Source: an uncultured Caryophanales bacterium
Lineage (GTDB): Bacteria > Bacillota_I > Bacilli_A > RFN20 > CAG-826
Length of the DNA: 14,786 nucleotides
NCBI GenBank assembly: GCA_946404585.1
Contig: CAMJEC010000017.1
Span: 1 to 14,786, forward strand
Direction: 5' to 3'
The notes under the pieces were generated by a model. It searched no databases. It worked only from the letters and a program-made list of their open reading frames with translations, and was not told where the DNA came from. The position numbers and the translations under genes were made by a program. Shown piece by piece: positions 1-7,032 of this stretch (its first letter is position 1; each line of letters begins with the position of its first letter).

Positions 1-413
1 CAGCGCTTATTCCTTTTAAGCTTAGTGATTTTGGTATCAATAATATCGTTGCAGGTGATCAATTAGAAATTAATTACACAGGTGATTATTTGGAGTATGA
101 AACTTATCCTTCTAGCATCGACACAAGTAAGATGTCAGTCATTTCAATGAAACTTTATGAAGCTAGAATAGTGGAATATGACGTCCTAGTTGTTCCTGGT
201 GATCCAGAAAAGAAAGATCTTGTTCCAACAAAAGGTTATTATAGTAGCGCAATGGTTAGTGCAGAATATGTTATCAATGAAGATGGAACCTTTGTTTCTT
301 TAGAGTCTTTTATGAAGACCGCTAAAGCGGACACTAAGCTCTATGGTAGTAATCCTGCATCTTTTAACTCACTCAATGTCACTGCGCTATACTCATATAA
401 TCCAAGACCTTAA
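1..413 (+). CDS. C-terminal part of an unrecognised protein (5' end outside window)
   Basis: The reading frame starting at base 3 is open from the window edge to a TAA at 411-413, giving the last 136 residues of a protein whose start lies upstream. A TTG at 90 could be taken as a start, but the frame continues well above it without a stop and no Shine-Dalgarno precedes it, so this is more likely a truncated view of a longer gene. The segment AGDQLEINYTGDYLEYETYP weakly resembles the small beta-barrel part of DUF3221-like secreted lipoproteins (GD-x-V-x-V-x-Y-x-G ... YP). That is a pattern impression only. The rest is mixed polar sequence with no membrane helix. A terminator follows closely, so this is the last gene of its transcript. 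Function unknown. Confidence 0.65.
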   Translation, partial: ALIPFKLSDFGINNIVAGDQLEINYTGDYLEYETYPSSIDTSKMSVISMKLYEARIVEYDVLVVPGDPEKKDLVPTKGYYSSAMVSAEYVINEDGTFVSLESFMKTAKADTKLYGSNPASFNSLNVTALYSYNPRP

Positions 414-431
414 CTAATAAAAAATTCATTT

Positions 432-462
432 ACCCACTAAAAGGCCTTATGGGTCTTTTTTT
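432..462 (+). terminator. Rho-independent terminator after the partial gene
   Basis: ACCCA (432-436) pairs with TGGGT (450-454), and inside it TAA (438-440) pairs with TTA (447-449) around a 6-base loop, leaving one bulged C. A C and seven T residues follow (456-462). It lies 18 bases after the TAA stop. Confidence 0.7.
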
Positions 463-502
463 GATTATCACACGACATTGTTGTTAATGGGTTTGTATAG
501 TG

Positions 503-531
503 TTGAAACTACTAATAGTTTTTTGTAAACT
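503..531 (+). promoter_or_regulatory. Candidate promoter of the phosphatase lipoprotein gene
   Basis: TTGAAA (503-508, one mismatch to TTGACA), a 17-base spacer, then TAAACT (526-531, 4 of 6 matches to TATAAT). It sits between the preceding terminator and the Shine-Dalgarno GAAGAGGA (548-555) of the gene at 563. The -10 is imperfect. Confidence 0.4.
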
Positions 532-562
532 ATAAACAATTAGAAATGAAGAGGATTTTATA

Positions 563-2050
563 ATGAAAAAAAGTTATCTTTTAGTTTCTGCTGTCATGGC
601 CATGTGTTTATGCGCATGTCAAAACAATGCTGGCTCTAACAGTGGAAAATCAGCTGAACCATCATTCCAACCAGTTGTGACTCCAACAATGGAAGTTGGT
701 TTCAAAGCTATTGAAAACGACTGCATGGTTCCTGAACACGTCCAAAAATATGTCGACGCGATGCACGAACAAGAAGCCTATATTACATATCCACACCGTG
801 TTGATAGACTCAACTGTAATATGGACTGGGAAACCGCCGCTAACCAAAGTGATAAGGGCGATGGTGTCACATATGATGATGACCACTCCGGTGGTGTTGA
901 CGTTTGCCAAATGTTAAACCGTAACATGGCTTATGAAAACGTCCCAATCGAATTAAAGTGGGAAGCCGATGATAACGATTACTCCGATGCCAAGATTGTC
1001 TTCTGGAGCAAGCAAGACCAAAGCGATAAGCGTGAAGTTCCAGTCGCTGAAGATGGTACTTCCGCAAAATTACCAAACTTATTCCGTAGTACAAAGTACT
1101 ATTATCAATTAGTTAAAGGTGAAGAAGCTTCACAAATGAAGAACTTCGTCACTGGTGACTACACCAGAATGATTACCATGGGTAAGATTTCTAACGTCCG
1201 TGATATGGGTGGTTATATGACCTCTTATGGTGTTAGAACAAACCAAGGTTTAATCTTCCGTGGTGGTGAAATCGCTCCTAAAGCCTTTAGTGATGGTGGC
1301 AACTCTCACTCCGCAAACTGGACAGGTAAAGATGCCGAGGCCGGTCAAGCAGTCCAAGAAGATGTTATGAACATCGGTCTTGAATTAGACTTAAGAACAA
1401 AATCAGGTTCTGGTAATATGACAGAATCCGCATTAAACTGGGAAGGTGAATGGGAAGCTCCTAACTATAACGCTGACTTAAACGCTGTTACCGAAGCAGG
1501 TAACGTCAATGGCAAAGCCCAATACGTTAGATGTGCGATTAACTCCTTCCATAACTTCATCACTGATCCAAATAGAAAGAGCGAATCACCAAACGCTGGT
1601 AGAAACTTAGTCAAAGAAATCTTTGAATACTATGCCCAAGCTGATAAACAACACGTTTATTTCCACTGCTGGGGTGGTGCGGATAGAACTGGTGTTACTG
1701 GTTTCTTACTCAACGCTATCTTAGGTGTCAGTTATACTGATGCTATCATCGACTTCGAATTAACAACCTTAACAAACAACAAGAGATGCCATATGCACAA
1801 TTCTCAAAATGCTCATATGCCAAAATTCTTAAATCTCTTCGTTACTGGTTATACATTTGAAAGAGATGGCCAACAATTCGAATACAAATTCGAAGAAGAC
1901 AAAACACTTCGTTACAACGCTGATAACTTATTAAAGGCCATGGGTGTTGAAGAAGAAACACTCGAAAAGATCCGTGGTATCATGCTTCCAGGCTATGCCG
2001 AAGGCAAGTTAACAGAAAACGAAATGGTCAACAAAGGTTCCTATAAATAG
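563..2050 (+). CDS. Secreted lipoprotein with tyrosine-phosphatase (Y_phosphatase3-type) domain
   Basis: 495 residues. The N-terminus is a lipoprotein signal peptide: KK at 2-3, a hydrophobic core, and lipobox LCAC with the lipidated cysteine at 19, followed by a Ser/Asn-rich linker. Residues about 124-200 look like an Fn3 or Ig-like beta domain ending in a STKYYYQLV strand. The catalytic half starts with VRDMGGYMTSYGVRT (212-226), the usual opening of bacterial PF13350-type tyrosine phosphatases, then LDLRT (275-279) and the P-loop HCWGGADRT with Cys369 and Arg375 (HCX5R), both intact. It should therefore be a phosphatase held on the outer face of the membrane; phosphotyrosine, phosphoserine or phosphoinositide are all possible substrates. 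The start is set by GAAGAGGA 7 bases upstream. It is monocistronic, between its own promoter and terminator. Codon choice (AAC, GTC, ATC, CCA preferred) resembles that of tig and suggests strong expression. Confidence 0.85.
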   Translation: MKKSYLLVSAVMAMCLCACQNNAGSNSGKSAEPSFQPVVTPTMEVGFKAIENDCMVPEHVQKYVDAMHEQEAYITYPHRVDRLNCNMDWETAANQSDKGDGVTYDDDHSGGVDVCQMLNRNMAYENVPIELKWEADDNDYSDAKIVFWSKQDQSDKREVPVAEDGTSAKLPNLFRSTKYYYQLVKGEEASQMKNFVTGDYTRMITMGKISNVRDMGGYMTSYGVRTNQGLIFRGGEIAPKAFSDGGNSHSANWTGKDAEAGQAVQEDVMNIGLELDLRTKSGSGNMTESALNWEGEWEAPNYNADLNAVTEAGNVNGKAQYVRCAINSFHNFITDPNRKSESPNAGRNLVKEIFEYYAQADKQHVYFHCWGGADRTGVTGFLLNAILGVSYTDAIIDFELTTLTNNKRCHMHNSQNAHMPKFLNLFVTGYTFERDGQQFEYKFEEDKTLRYNADNLLKAMGVEEETLEKIRGIMLPGYAEGKLTENEMVNKGSYK

Positions 2051-2080
2051 ACCTATTTTGTCCAAATAAATCAAATCTAT

Positions 2081-2104
2081 AAGCGGGACTTCGGTTCCGC
2101 TTTT
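2081..2104 (+). terminator. Rho-independent terminator with TTCG tetraloop
   Basis: AAGCGGGAC (2081-2089) pairs with GGTTCCGCTT (2093-2102) through one G-T wobble, closing the stable loop C-TTCG-G, and runs into TTTT (2101-2104). It lies 30 bases after the phosphatase stop. Confidence 0.85.
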
Positions 2105-2146
2105 ATAATATTTTGTTAATTTATCAAATAGTGATAATATATTTGT

Positions 2147-2455
2147 ATGAACGAAAAAACAAAAAAAGAGCTCGATAAAGAGCAAAAAGAACAAAGAGCT
2201 ATTTATATTGAAAATAAGATTTTAAGTTTCTTACTACCTATTACTGGTGCGGCCGCTTTAATCTTGGGTCTTGTGGGATTCATTTTAACCATTAATGCTG
2301 GTCGACCTGGTATTACAGTCTTCTATATTATTTTAACATTATTAGGACTCGCGGGTTCCCTATATGGTGTCCTTCTAATAGTAAGACTTAAAAAACCAGA
2401 CTTCCTTAAGAGGAAGAAAAAAGAAGAAGTGGAAGATTCAATTCTTCAAGATTAA
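2147..2455 (+). CDS. Small two-helix membrane protein, unknown function
   Basis: 102 residues: a highly charged Lys/Glu-rich N-terminus (1-22), two hydrophobic helices (about 26-48 and 56-82), and a basic then acidic cytoplasmic tail (KKKPDFLKRKKKEEVEDS type). The positive flanks on both sides suggest both ends are in the cytoplasm. I recognise no family. There is no Shine-Dalgarno before the ATG. GATAAT (2133-2138) lies 8 bases upstream of it, so the mRNA may be leaderless. The stop TAA (2453-2455) overlaps the stop of the convergent gene. The ORF is credible because it fills the gap exactly, has its own upstream signals and has a sensible membrane-protein composition. Confidence 0.7.
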   Translation: MNEKTKKELDKEQKEQRAIYIENKILSFLLPITGAAALILGLVGFILTINAGRPGITVFYIILTLLGLAGSLYGVLLIVRLKKPDFLKRKKKEEVEDSILQD

Positions 2456-3525
2456 TCCTTCTTCTTTAATAAATAGTCCTTAGAGAGATTAAAGAGCATC
2501 TTCCAAAAGACCGCTCTTTTTTCTTTCGGCGTATTTTTCCATTCATCCCTAATGAGCTTAAGTCTTTTAGCAAAGAATGGTAATAGTTCTCTTTCATTAG
2601 GTAATTTTTCAACATCAATATTAGTTAAGAAATCAAATATCCCATCAACGAAGTCTTTCTTCATTTCTTCATCATAATTATTAAGAGCGTAGTTCATCGT
2701 ATCCACAATATGTGTTGATCGAGGTGTATAAGCTTGCTTACGCACGAACTCATGACCTTCAATATCCCATGAAAAAGCGTCATGCTGGAGTAAAAGACCA
2801 TTGCAAGAAGAAACAATCTTCTTTTCACGATATTCATTCATTAAACGCCCAATAATTGATTCATCAGGCGTATATTCACGTAATAAATGTAAGATACTCT
2901 TATATTCAGTATCGTAACAGTTCTGTGGATAGTTAGGAGCGTCAAAAGAATAAACCCCTAAGAGTTTGTAACTCTTATTTAAGCGCTTAGCCGCGGTAAT
3001 CGCTAAACGTCCACCTTTAGAGTGGCCACCAACATACATTTTCTTAAAAACAAAGTTGTAAGAAACATCTTGTAAGTAGCGGACGGCTTCGATTTCAGAT
3101 GGCACTGTATCAAGATAGGCCATATTGAAATCTTCTTTCCAACCTAAAGTCGTGGAATCAGTACCACAGAAAGATACATAGGCAAAGTCATGCAAGATAA
3201 TAGTGATGGCTTGAAACTGTTTAGAATTAACGACATCTCTTTCTTTTTTAAACCACGCAAATTTAGCGTGTTTAAATCTAAGAGAACGACAAACAATCTT
3301 AACAACTTCAATATAATTTAATTTTCTTTCACCAGTGTTTCTAGGTGCTTTATATTCAAGTATTCTTTTTAATAATTCATCACTGGAATAGATCTCTTTT
3401 TGGTCTTTAAGTTCATCAAAAGGAAAATAAGAAACCATCGCTAAAACAAGAGCGTCCACTTCATTAAATGGCACTTCTTTAAAATCAATATTTTGATAGC
3501 GGTATAAGTAATCTAAAACGTACAT
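2452..3525 (-). CDS. Lipase-like alpha/beta hydrolase, DUF2974 (Mbeg1-like) family
   Basis: 357 residues with no signal peptide, so probably cytoplasmic. The N-terminus (MYVLDYLYRYQ ... PFNEVDALVLAMVSYFPF) matches the characteristic opening of DUF2974 proteins (LDYL-x-W ... PFNEVD-x-LILS-x-LSY). SFCGTDSTTLGWKEDFNMAY (118-137) corresponds to the oxyanion and lipase-3-like segment. The nucleophile elbow is GGHSKGG (166-172) with Ser169 in GxSxG. D195 (in FDAPN) or D221 (in PDES), with H248 or H258, could complete the triad; I cannot assign them with certainty. The family is common in Firmicutes and its substrate is unknown. There is no Shine-Dalgarno; a -10-like TATCAT ends 6 bases before the ATG. 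It converges with, and shares TTAA with, the small membrane protein gene. Confidence 0.85.
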   Translation of the reverse strand: MYVLDYLYRYQNIDFKEVPFNEVDALVLAMVSYFPFDELKDQKEIYSSDELLKRILEYKAPRNTGERKLNYIEVVKIVCRSLRFKHAKFAWFKKERDVVNSKQFQAITIILHDFAYVSFCGTDSTTLGWKEDFNMAYLDTVPSEIEAVRYLQDVSYNFVFKKMYVGGHSKGGRLAITAAKRLNKSYKLLGVYSFDAPNYPQNCYDTEYKSILHLLREYTPDESIIGRLMNEYREKKIVSSCNGLLLQHDAFSWDIEGHEFVRKQAYTPRSTHIVDTMNYALNNYDEEMKKDFVDGIFDFLTNIDVEKLPNERELLPFFAKRLKLIRDEWKNTPKEKRAVFWKMLFNLSKDYLLKKKD

Positions 3526-3531
3526 GCCACT

Positions 3532-3560
3532 ATGATAGCATTGTTGTCTTTTATTTTTAA
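3532..3560 (-). promoter_or_regulatory. Candidate promoter giving a leaderless mRNA for the DUF2974 hydrolase
   Basis: Reading the minus strand: TTAAAA (3560-3555), a 17-base spacer, TATCAT (3537-3532, 5 of 6), then six bases and the ATG at 3525. Transcription would start at or next to the A of the start codon. No Shine-Dalgarno is present. Confidence 0.45.
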
Positions 3561-3657
3561 TTACAAAGTAAAAATAGTGGTATAGAATGTTATAAACTGA
3601 TAATAAAGTTAATAAAAAGAAACAGTTTGATTAAACAATAGTAAATTAGAGGTTAAT

Positions 3658-4518
3658 ATGAAAGCGTGGTTAGTGGTTAATTCATTTATGAACACTGATA
3701 AGTTTAAACACTTATATGAAATGCTTTCACTTGCCTTTAATAAAAGAGGCGTTTCTTTAGATATTAAAACCGCCTCTGATATCTCTTTAGAAGTTGGTAA
3801 AAAAATCGATGAAAAAGTAGACTTCATTATCTTCTGGGATAAGGATATTTATTTAGCGCAAAGATTAGAATCTCAAGGCTATAAATTATTTAATTCCGCG
3901 AAAGCAGTTGAACTTTGTGATAACAAGATTTTAATGTATCAAGCTTTAGCGACCGCTAACATTAGAATCCCTCGTACATTTATTGCCCCTAAAACATTTG
4001 AAGGACTTAATTATTCTAAACGTGATTTTGTTAATGATGTCATTAAACAAATCGGTTTACCTTTGGTAATTAAAGAAGCCTATGGCTCATTTGGTGAACA
4101 AGTTTATCTCGCTAATAGTTTAGAAGAAGCAAATAAGATTATTGATCAAATCGGCTATAAAGATTTCTTAATGCAAGAATATATTGCTTCCTCTAAAGGC
4201 AAGGATATCCGTATCAATGTCGTAGGTGATAAAGCGATAGTTTCCATGTTTAGAGAAAACAAAAATGACTTTAGAAGTAATATCTCTAATGGTGGAATAG
4301 GTGCTAAGTTTGAACCTAAACAAGAATATATTGATTTAGCCCTTAAAGCCACTAAAGCATTAGGCTTAGATTTCGCTGGTGTGGATGTCATGTTTGGACC
4401 AAATGATGAACCAATTATCTGTGAACTTAATAGCAATCCACAGTTTGCGAGCACGCTCCAATACACTGGTGTTAATCTTGCAGAAGTCATCGCTGACTAT
4501 ATCTTAAATAATCTATGA
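3658..4518 (+). CDS. RimK-like ATP-grasp ligase (first of a tandem pair)
   Basis: 286 residues. Residues 1-80 form the Rossmann-like pre-ATP-grasp part. The ATP-grasp fold follows, with the ATP-binding lysine in VIKEAYGSFG (Lys139), a RimK-type KDIRINVVG (182-190, Arg185), DFRSNISNGG (204-213, Arg206), GVDV (Asp243) and the metal-binding pair in CELNSNP (Glu256, Asn258), all intact. Proteins of this type join an amino acid, often glutamate, to a carboxyl group of a protein tail or small molecule, using ATP; the acceptor here is unknown. The Shine-Dalgarno AGAGG (3648-3652) lies 5 bases upstream. The TGA stop is inside the ATGA overlap with the next gene, and an in-frame TAA follows immediately. 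It differs from ribosomal-protein RimK only in details I cannot resolve. Confidence 0.85.
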   Translation: MKAWLVVNSFMNTDKFKHLYEMLSLAFNKRGVSLDIKTASDISLEVGKKIDEKVDFIIFWDKDIYLAQRLESQGYKLFNSAKAVELCDNKILMYQALATANIRIPRTFIAPKTFEGLNYSKRDFVNDVIKQIGLPLVIKEAYGSFGEQVYLANSLEEANKIIDQIGYKDFLMQEYIASSKGKDIRINVVGDKAIVSMFRENKNDFRSNISNGGIGAKFEPKQEYIDLALKATKALGLDFAGVDVMFGPNDEPIICELNSNPQFASTLQYTGVNLAEVIADYILNNL

Positions 4519-5300
4519 TAAGTGGGTTAATAGTTTATAATAGTTACGACGCTAAATGTAATCGTTTCTTCATCAATAAGTGTCTCGAATTATTAAATGA
4601 TGAGACTTTTTCTTTGAAATACGTTGATGAAGAAAAGTTACTTGAATATGCAGCCACTAATAAAGTGGACTTTGTCATTTATCGTGGTCGTAATTATCTT
4701 CTTTTAGAAGAACTAGCGAAAATAGGCATTAAGACATTCAACAATGTCATTACAAATAAGACCGCGAATGATAAGTATCTAACTTATGAGTTTCTAAAAG
4801 AAAACAATCTTCCATATATTGAAACATACTTAGAACCTAAGTCATTTCCTTGCATCATGAAGAGCGTTTCAGGTCATGGTGGTCAAGAAGTGTTCTTTGT
4901 TAAAGCCATAGAAGAAGTTAACCAAATCAAAACCGGACATCCCGCTCTTAAGTTCATCTATCAAGAGTTCTTGGAAAATAATGGGGATGTCAGAATTTAT
5001 GTCTTAAATCAAAAAGTCATGGTTTCGATTAAAAGAAAGAGTGAAATTGACTACCGTAATAATTACTCCTTAGGGGGAGAAGTTACTCCATTCGAACCAA
5101 GTCAAGAAATGGTGGATTCTGCGATTAAAGCCGCAAGTCTGCTAAAAGCAGATTTCATCGGAGTGGACTTCTTATTAACTAAAGAAGGCCATAAAATAAT
5201 CGAGATAGAAGATCCAGTCGGTTCAAGAATGGTTTATAAATTAAAGCCAGAACTAGACATCATTAAGAAATACGTCGAACACGTAAAGAAGAATATCTAA
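4515..5300 (+). CDS. Divergent RimK-like ATP-grasp protein (second of a tandem pair)
   Basis: 261 residues, clearly a paralogue of the preceding gene: the same pre-ATP-grasp start (ISGLIVYNSYD), FPCIMKSVSGHGG with the ATP lysine Lys116, GDVRIYVLNQ (Asp158, Arg160), IDYRNNYSLGG (Arg181), and GVDF (Asp218). It differs at the metal site. Where the first protein has E-L-N-S-N-P, this one reads E-I-E-D-P-V (Glu230, Glu232), so the usual Mg-binding Asn is replaced by Glu. It is also about 25 residues shorter. Translation is coupled to the first gene through ATGA, which suggests that the two proteins are made in equal amounts and may act together, or one after the other, on one substrate. It could be an active ligase with altered specificity or a partner with weakened catalysis. 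Confidence 0.8.
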   Translation: MISGLIVYNSYDAKCNRFFINKCLELLNDETFSLKYVDEEKLLEYAATNKVDFVIYRGRNYLLLEELAKIGIKTFNNVITNKTANDKYLTYEFLKENNLPYIETYLEPKSFPCIMKSVSGHGGQEVFFVKAIEEVNQIKTGHPALKFIYQEFLENNGDVRIYVLNQKVMVSIKRKSEIDYRNNYSLGGEVTPFEPSQEMVDSAIKAASLLKADFIGVDFLLTKEGHKIIEIEDPVGSRMVYKLKPELDIIKKYVEHVKKNI

Positions 5301-5330
5301 TCAGCATAAAGGTTGATTAGATTTTCATTT
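5295..5330 (+). terminator. Terminator of the ATP-grasp operon, overlapping the next promoter
   Basis: ATCTAATCA (5295-5303) is a perfect complement of TGATTAGAT (5314-5322), and a G-T pair extends the stem to 10 base pairs with an 8-base loop. It is followed by TTTCATTT. The upstream TAA stop lies inside the 5' arm. The T-run is interrupted by C, so termination may be partial. Confidence 0.6.
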
Positions 5331-5341
5331 TCGTTCATACT
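5313..5341 (+). promoter_or_regulatory. Candidate promoter of the membrane-protein/mscS operon (leaderless)
   Basis: TTGATT (5313-5318), a 17-base spacer, CATACT (5336-5341, 4 of 6 to TATAAT), then six bases to the ATG at 5348. The -35 lies in the 3' arm of the preceding terminator hairpin. There is no Shine-Dalgarno before 5348, so transcription probably starts at the start codon. Confidence 0.45.
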
Positions 5342-5347
5342 TTTCCT

Positions 5348-5863
5348 ATGGAACAAGAATTAAACGTCTTAGAATACGATAACGCTAAAGTGACATTCAC
5401 TGGTCAAACAGATAACATTGCGACAAGTGATGAACTAGAAGCTCCTGCTATCTATCAAGATAAAATGGGTACAGCTTATTCTAGAAGTAAGAAGCTTTCT
5501 CGCGCCATCAGTGCGACAGGTATTTCTTTATTATTGACTGCGGCCGCTATTAGAACAGGTAGCCTTATCGCTAACGCTTTTATTCTTAATCCACCTTCAA
5601 TAAGCGCCCCTCACTATGCAGTGACTGAGCATGTCTTTAATTATGAATTTACCGTTTCTAATCCTAGTAATTACACAATTAATTATTTTTTAGAAATAAA
5701 CTCCAATAAAGTCATCACAGGTGATTGCTCTCAAGAAAGAACTTATAACGGCTCTTATGAAGGGCTTAAAACTGGTGATGAATTACATTTCTATATCGAA
5801 TTCACCAATGGTGTTGATTACACCAAAACAATTGATAATTACAAATACACTGTGGAGGAATAA
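5348..5863 (+). CDS. Single-pass membrane protein with extracellular beta domain, unknown function
   Basis: 171 residues. The first 50 residues are polar and probably cytoplasmic, ending in a basic patch (SRSKKLSR, 45-52). One membrane helix follows at about 53-80 (ISATGISLLLTAAAIRTGSL...), interrupted by Arg69. After it comes an outside domain of about 85 residues that alternates short hydrophobic strands and Asn/Gly/Tyr turns, like an Fn3 or Ig-type sandwich (FNYEFTVSNPSNYTINYFLE ... LKTGDELHFYIEF ... YKYTVEE). Topology by the positive-inside rule is N-in, C-out. I recognise no family. Three bases separate its stop from the MscS start, and the Shine-Dalgarno of mscS (GGAGG) lies in its last codons, so the two form an operon. 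A role as channel partner or envelope sensor is inference. Confidence 0.7.
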   Translation: MEQELNVLEYDNAKVTFTGQTDNIATSDELEAPAIYQDKMGTAYSRSKKLSRAISATGISLLLTAAAIRTGSLIANAFILNPPSISAPHYAVTEHVFNYEFTVSNPSNYTINYFLEINSNKVITGDCSQERTYNGSYEGLKTGDELHFYIEFTNGVDYTKTIDNYKYTVEE

Positions 5864-5866
5864 ATT

Positions 5867-7009
5867 ATGGCAGAAGAAAAGAAACAAAACTGGTGGAAAA
5901 GAAAAACCCCAGGTCAAAAAGCTAGTTTCATTGTTGGGGCGATATTATTCGTTTTCTCATTAGCAGGCTTTATCTTGTTAATGAATGGTCGAGCGGTATT
6001 CGGCGATGAATTTGGTAATAAGTTCTTTGGTGAAGGTATCGCTAATGGGTGGATTATCATCGGTAATAGTCTTATCAAAGGTGGTGTCCGTTGGGTCGTT
6101 AGTATGCTCATTGTTTCCATTGGCATCACGCTTATTTTCATTGCGATATTTATCACTCACATCTTTGATGGTAAATCTAGAAAAGCCAAAACAATATCCG
6201 CTTTACTTAGATCCTTATGTAAATACATCATCATTATTGCGATGATTTGTGTCATCCTTGTCGTTTGGGGCGTAGATGTTGTTGGTATTATCGCTGGTGT
6301 TGGTGTTTTAACTCTTATCGTTGGTCTTGGCTGTCAATCTCTTATCCAAGATGTTATCAGTGGTATCTTTATCGTCTTTGATGATTATTTCGCTGTCGGT
6401 GATACGGTCATTATTGATGGTTTTAGAGGCACAATCGTTGATGTTGGTCTTAAGACCACTAAACTTCAAGACTTCGGTGGTAACATCAAATCTATTACTA
6501 ATAGTTCAATCGTTACTGTTGTTAATATGTCACGTTTAAGAAGTGTGGCTTCTGTCACTTTATCAGTCTCTTATAACGAAGATGTCGAAAGAGTGGAAGC
6601 TCTTATCATCCAAGAAGTTGAAGCGTTAAAAACTAAAGTTCCTAACATCATTGAAGGTCCATGGTATAAAGGTATTGATAACGTCAGTGCTTCTTCCATT
6701 GACTTCTTAGTGCTCGCCTTCACTGATGAAGCTAATAGATTCCAAGTCACTAGAGACTTAAAACGTGAATTCTATCTCTTATTTAAGAAAAATAATGTCC
6801 AAATTCCATATCCACAAGTGACTGTTAATCCTGAAGATAGTAAGGATCGTCCAAAAGCCACTAAGGAAGAAATTACTTTAGCCCTGCAAGAGCAAAGGAA
6901 ACTTAGAGGACTTGAACCAATCAATATTAAAAAGAGCAAAGGTAACTCAGTGGTTAGGAGAATGAAAAAGGCTCTTGATAAAACTGAGAGTGAGTTTGAT
7001 GGAAAATAG
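5867..7009 (+). CDS. MscS-family small-conductance mechanosensitive channel
   Basis: 380 residues. Membrane helices lie at about 19-39, 76-98 and 118-135, then the Gly/Ala-rich pore helix VVGIIAGVGVLTLIVGLG (138-155). The MscS signature follows without a gap: QSLIQDVISGIFIVFDDYFAVGDTV (157-181) and GTIVDVGLKTTKL, the start of the cytoplasmic beta domain, which continues to about 310 (QIPYPQVTV). The last 65 residues are a charged tail, longer than in minimal MscS proteins. It opens under membrane tension to release solutes in hypo-osmotic shock. GGAGG (5854-5858) lies 8 bases before the ATG. It is second in an operon with a single-pass membrane protein. A terminator begins within the stop codon. 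Confidence 0.9.
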   Translation: MAEEKKQNWWKRKTPGQKASFIVGAILFVFSLAGFILLMNGRAVFGDEFGNKFFGEGIANGWIIIGNSLIKGGVRWVVSMLIVSIGITLIFIAIFITHIFDGKSRKAKTISALLRSLCKYIIIIAMICVILVVWGVDVVGIIAGVGVLTLIVGLGCQSLIQDVISGIFIVFDDYFAVGDTVIIDGFRGTIVDVGLKTTKLQDFGGNIKSITNSSIVTVVNMSRLRSVASVTLSVSYNEDVERVEALIIQEVEALKTKVPNIIEGPWYKGIDNVSASSIDFLVLAFTDEANRFQVTRDLKREFYLLFKKNNVQIPYPQVTVNPEDSKDRPKATKEEITLALQEQRKLRGLEPINIKKSKGNSVVRRMKKALDKTESEFDGK

Positions 7010-7027
7010 AGGCTTTGCCTCTTTTTT
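7008..7027 (+). terminator. Terminator of the mscS operon
   Basis: AGAGGC (7008-7013), loop TTT, GCCTCT (7017-7022), running into TTTTTT (7022-7027). The stem begins inside the TAG stop codon. The convergent gene ends at 7033, so the hairpin may also act weakly from the other side, although the minus-strand T-run is poor. Confidence 0.85.
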
Positions 7028-7032
7028 CTTTA

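Noticed and set aside
90..92. TTG start giving a 107-residue complete gene at the window edge
   Set aside because: No ribosome site before it and the frame stays open to the edge of the window, so a 5'-truncated gene is the simpler reading.
867..1094. Minus-strand open frame inside the phosphatase gene
   Set aside because: It is a shadow of the strongly biased coding strand and encodes a low-complexity His/Arg-rich sequence with no signals.
4155..4490. 111-residue minus-strand open frame inside the first ATP-grasp gene
   Set aside because: It lies entirely within a conserved coding gene, has no ribosome site or promoter, and has a composition expected from the reverse strand.
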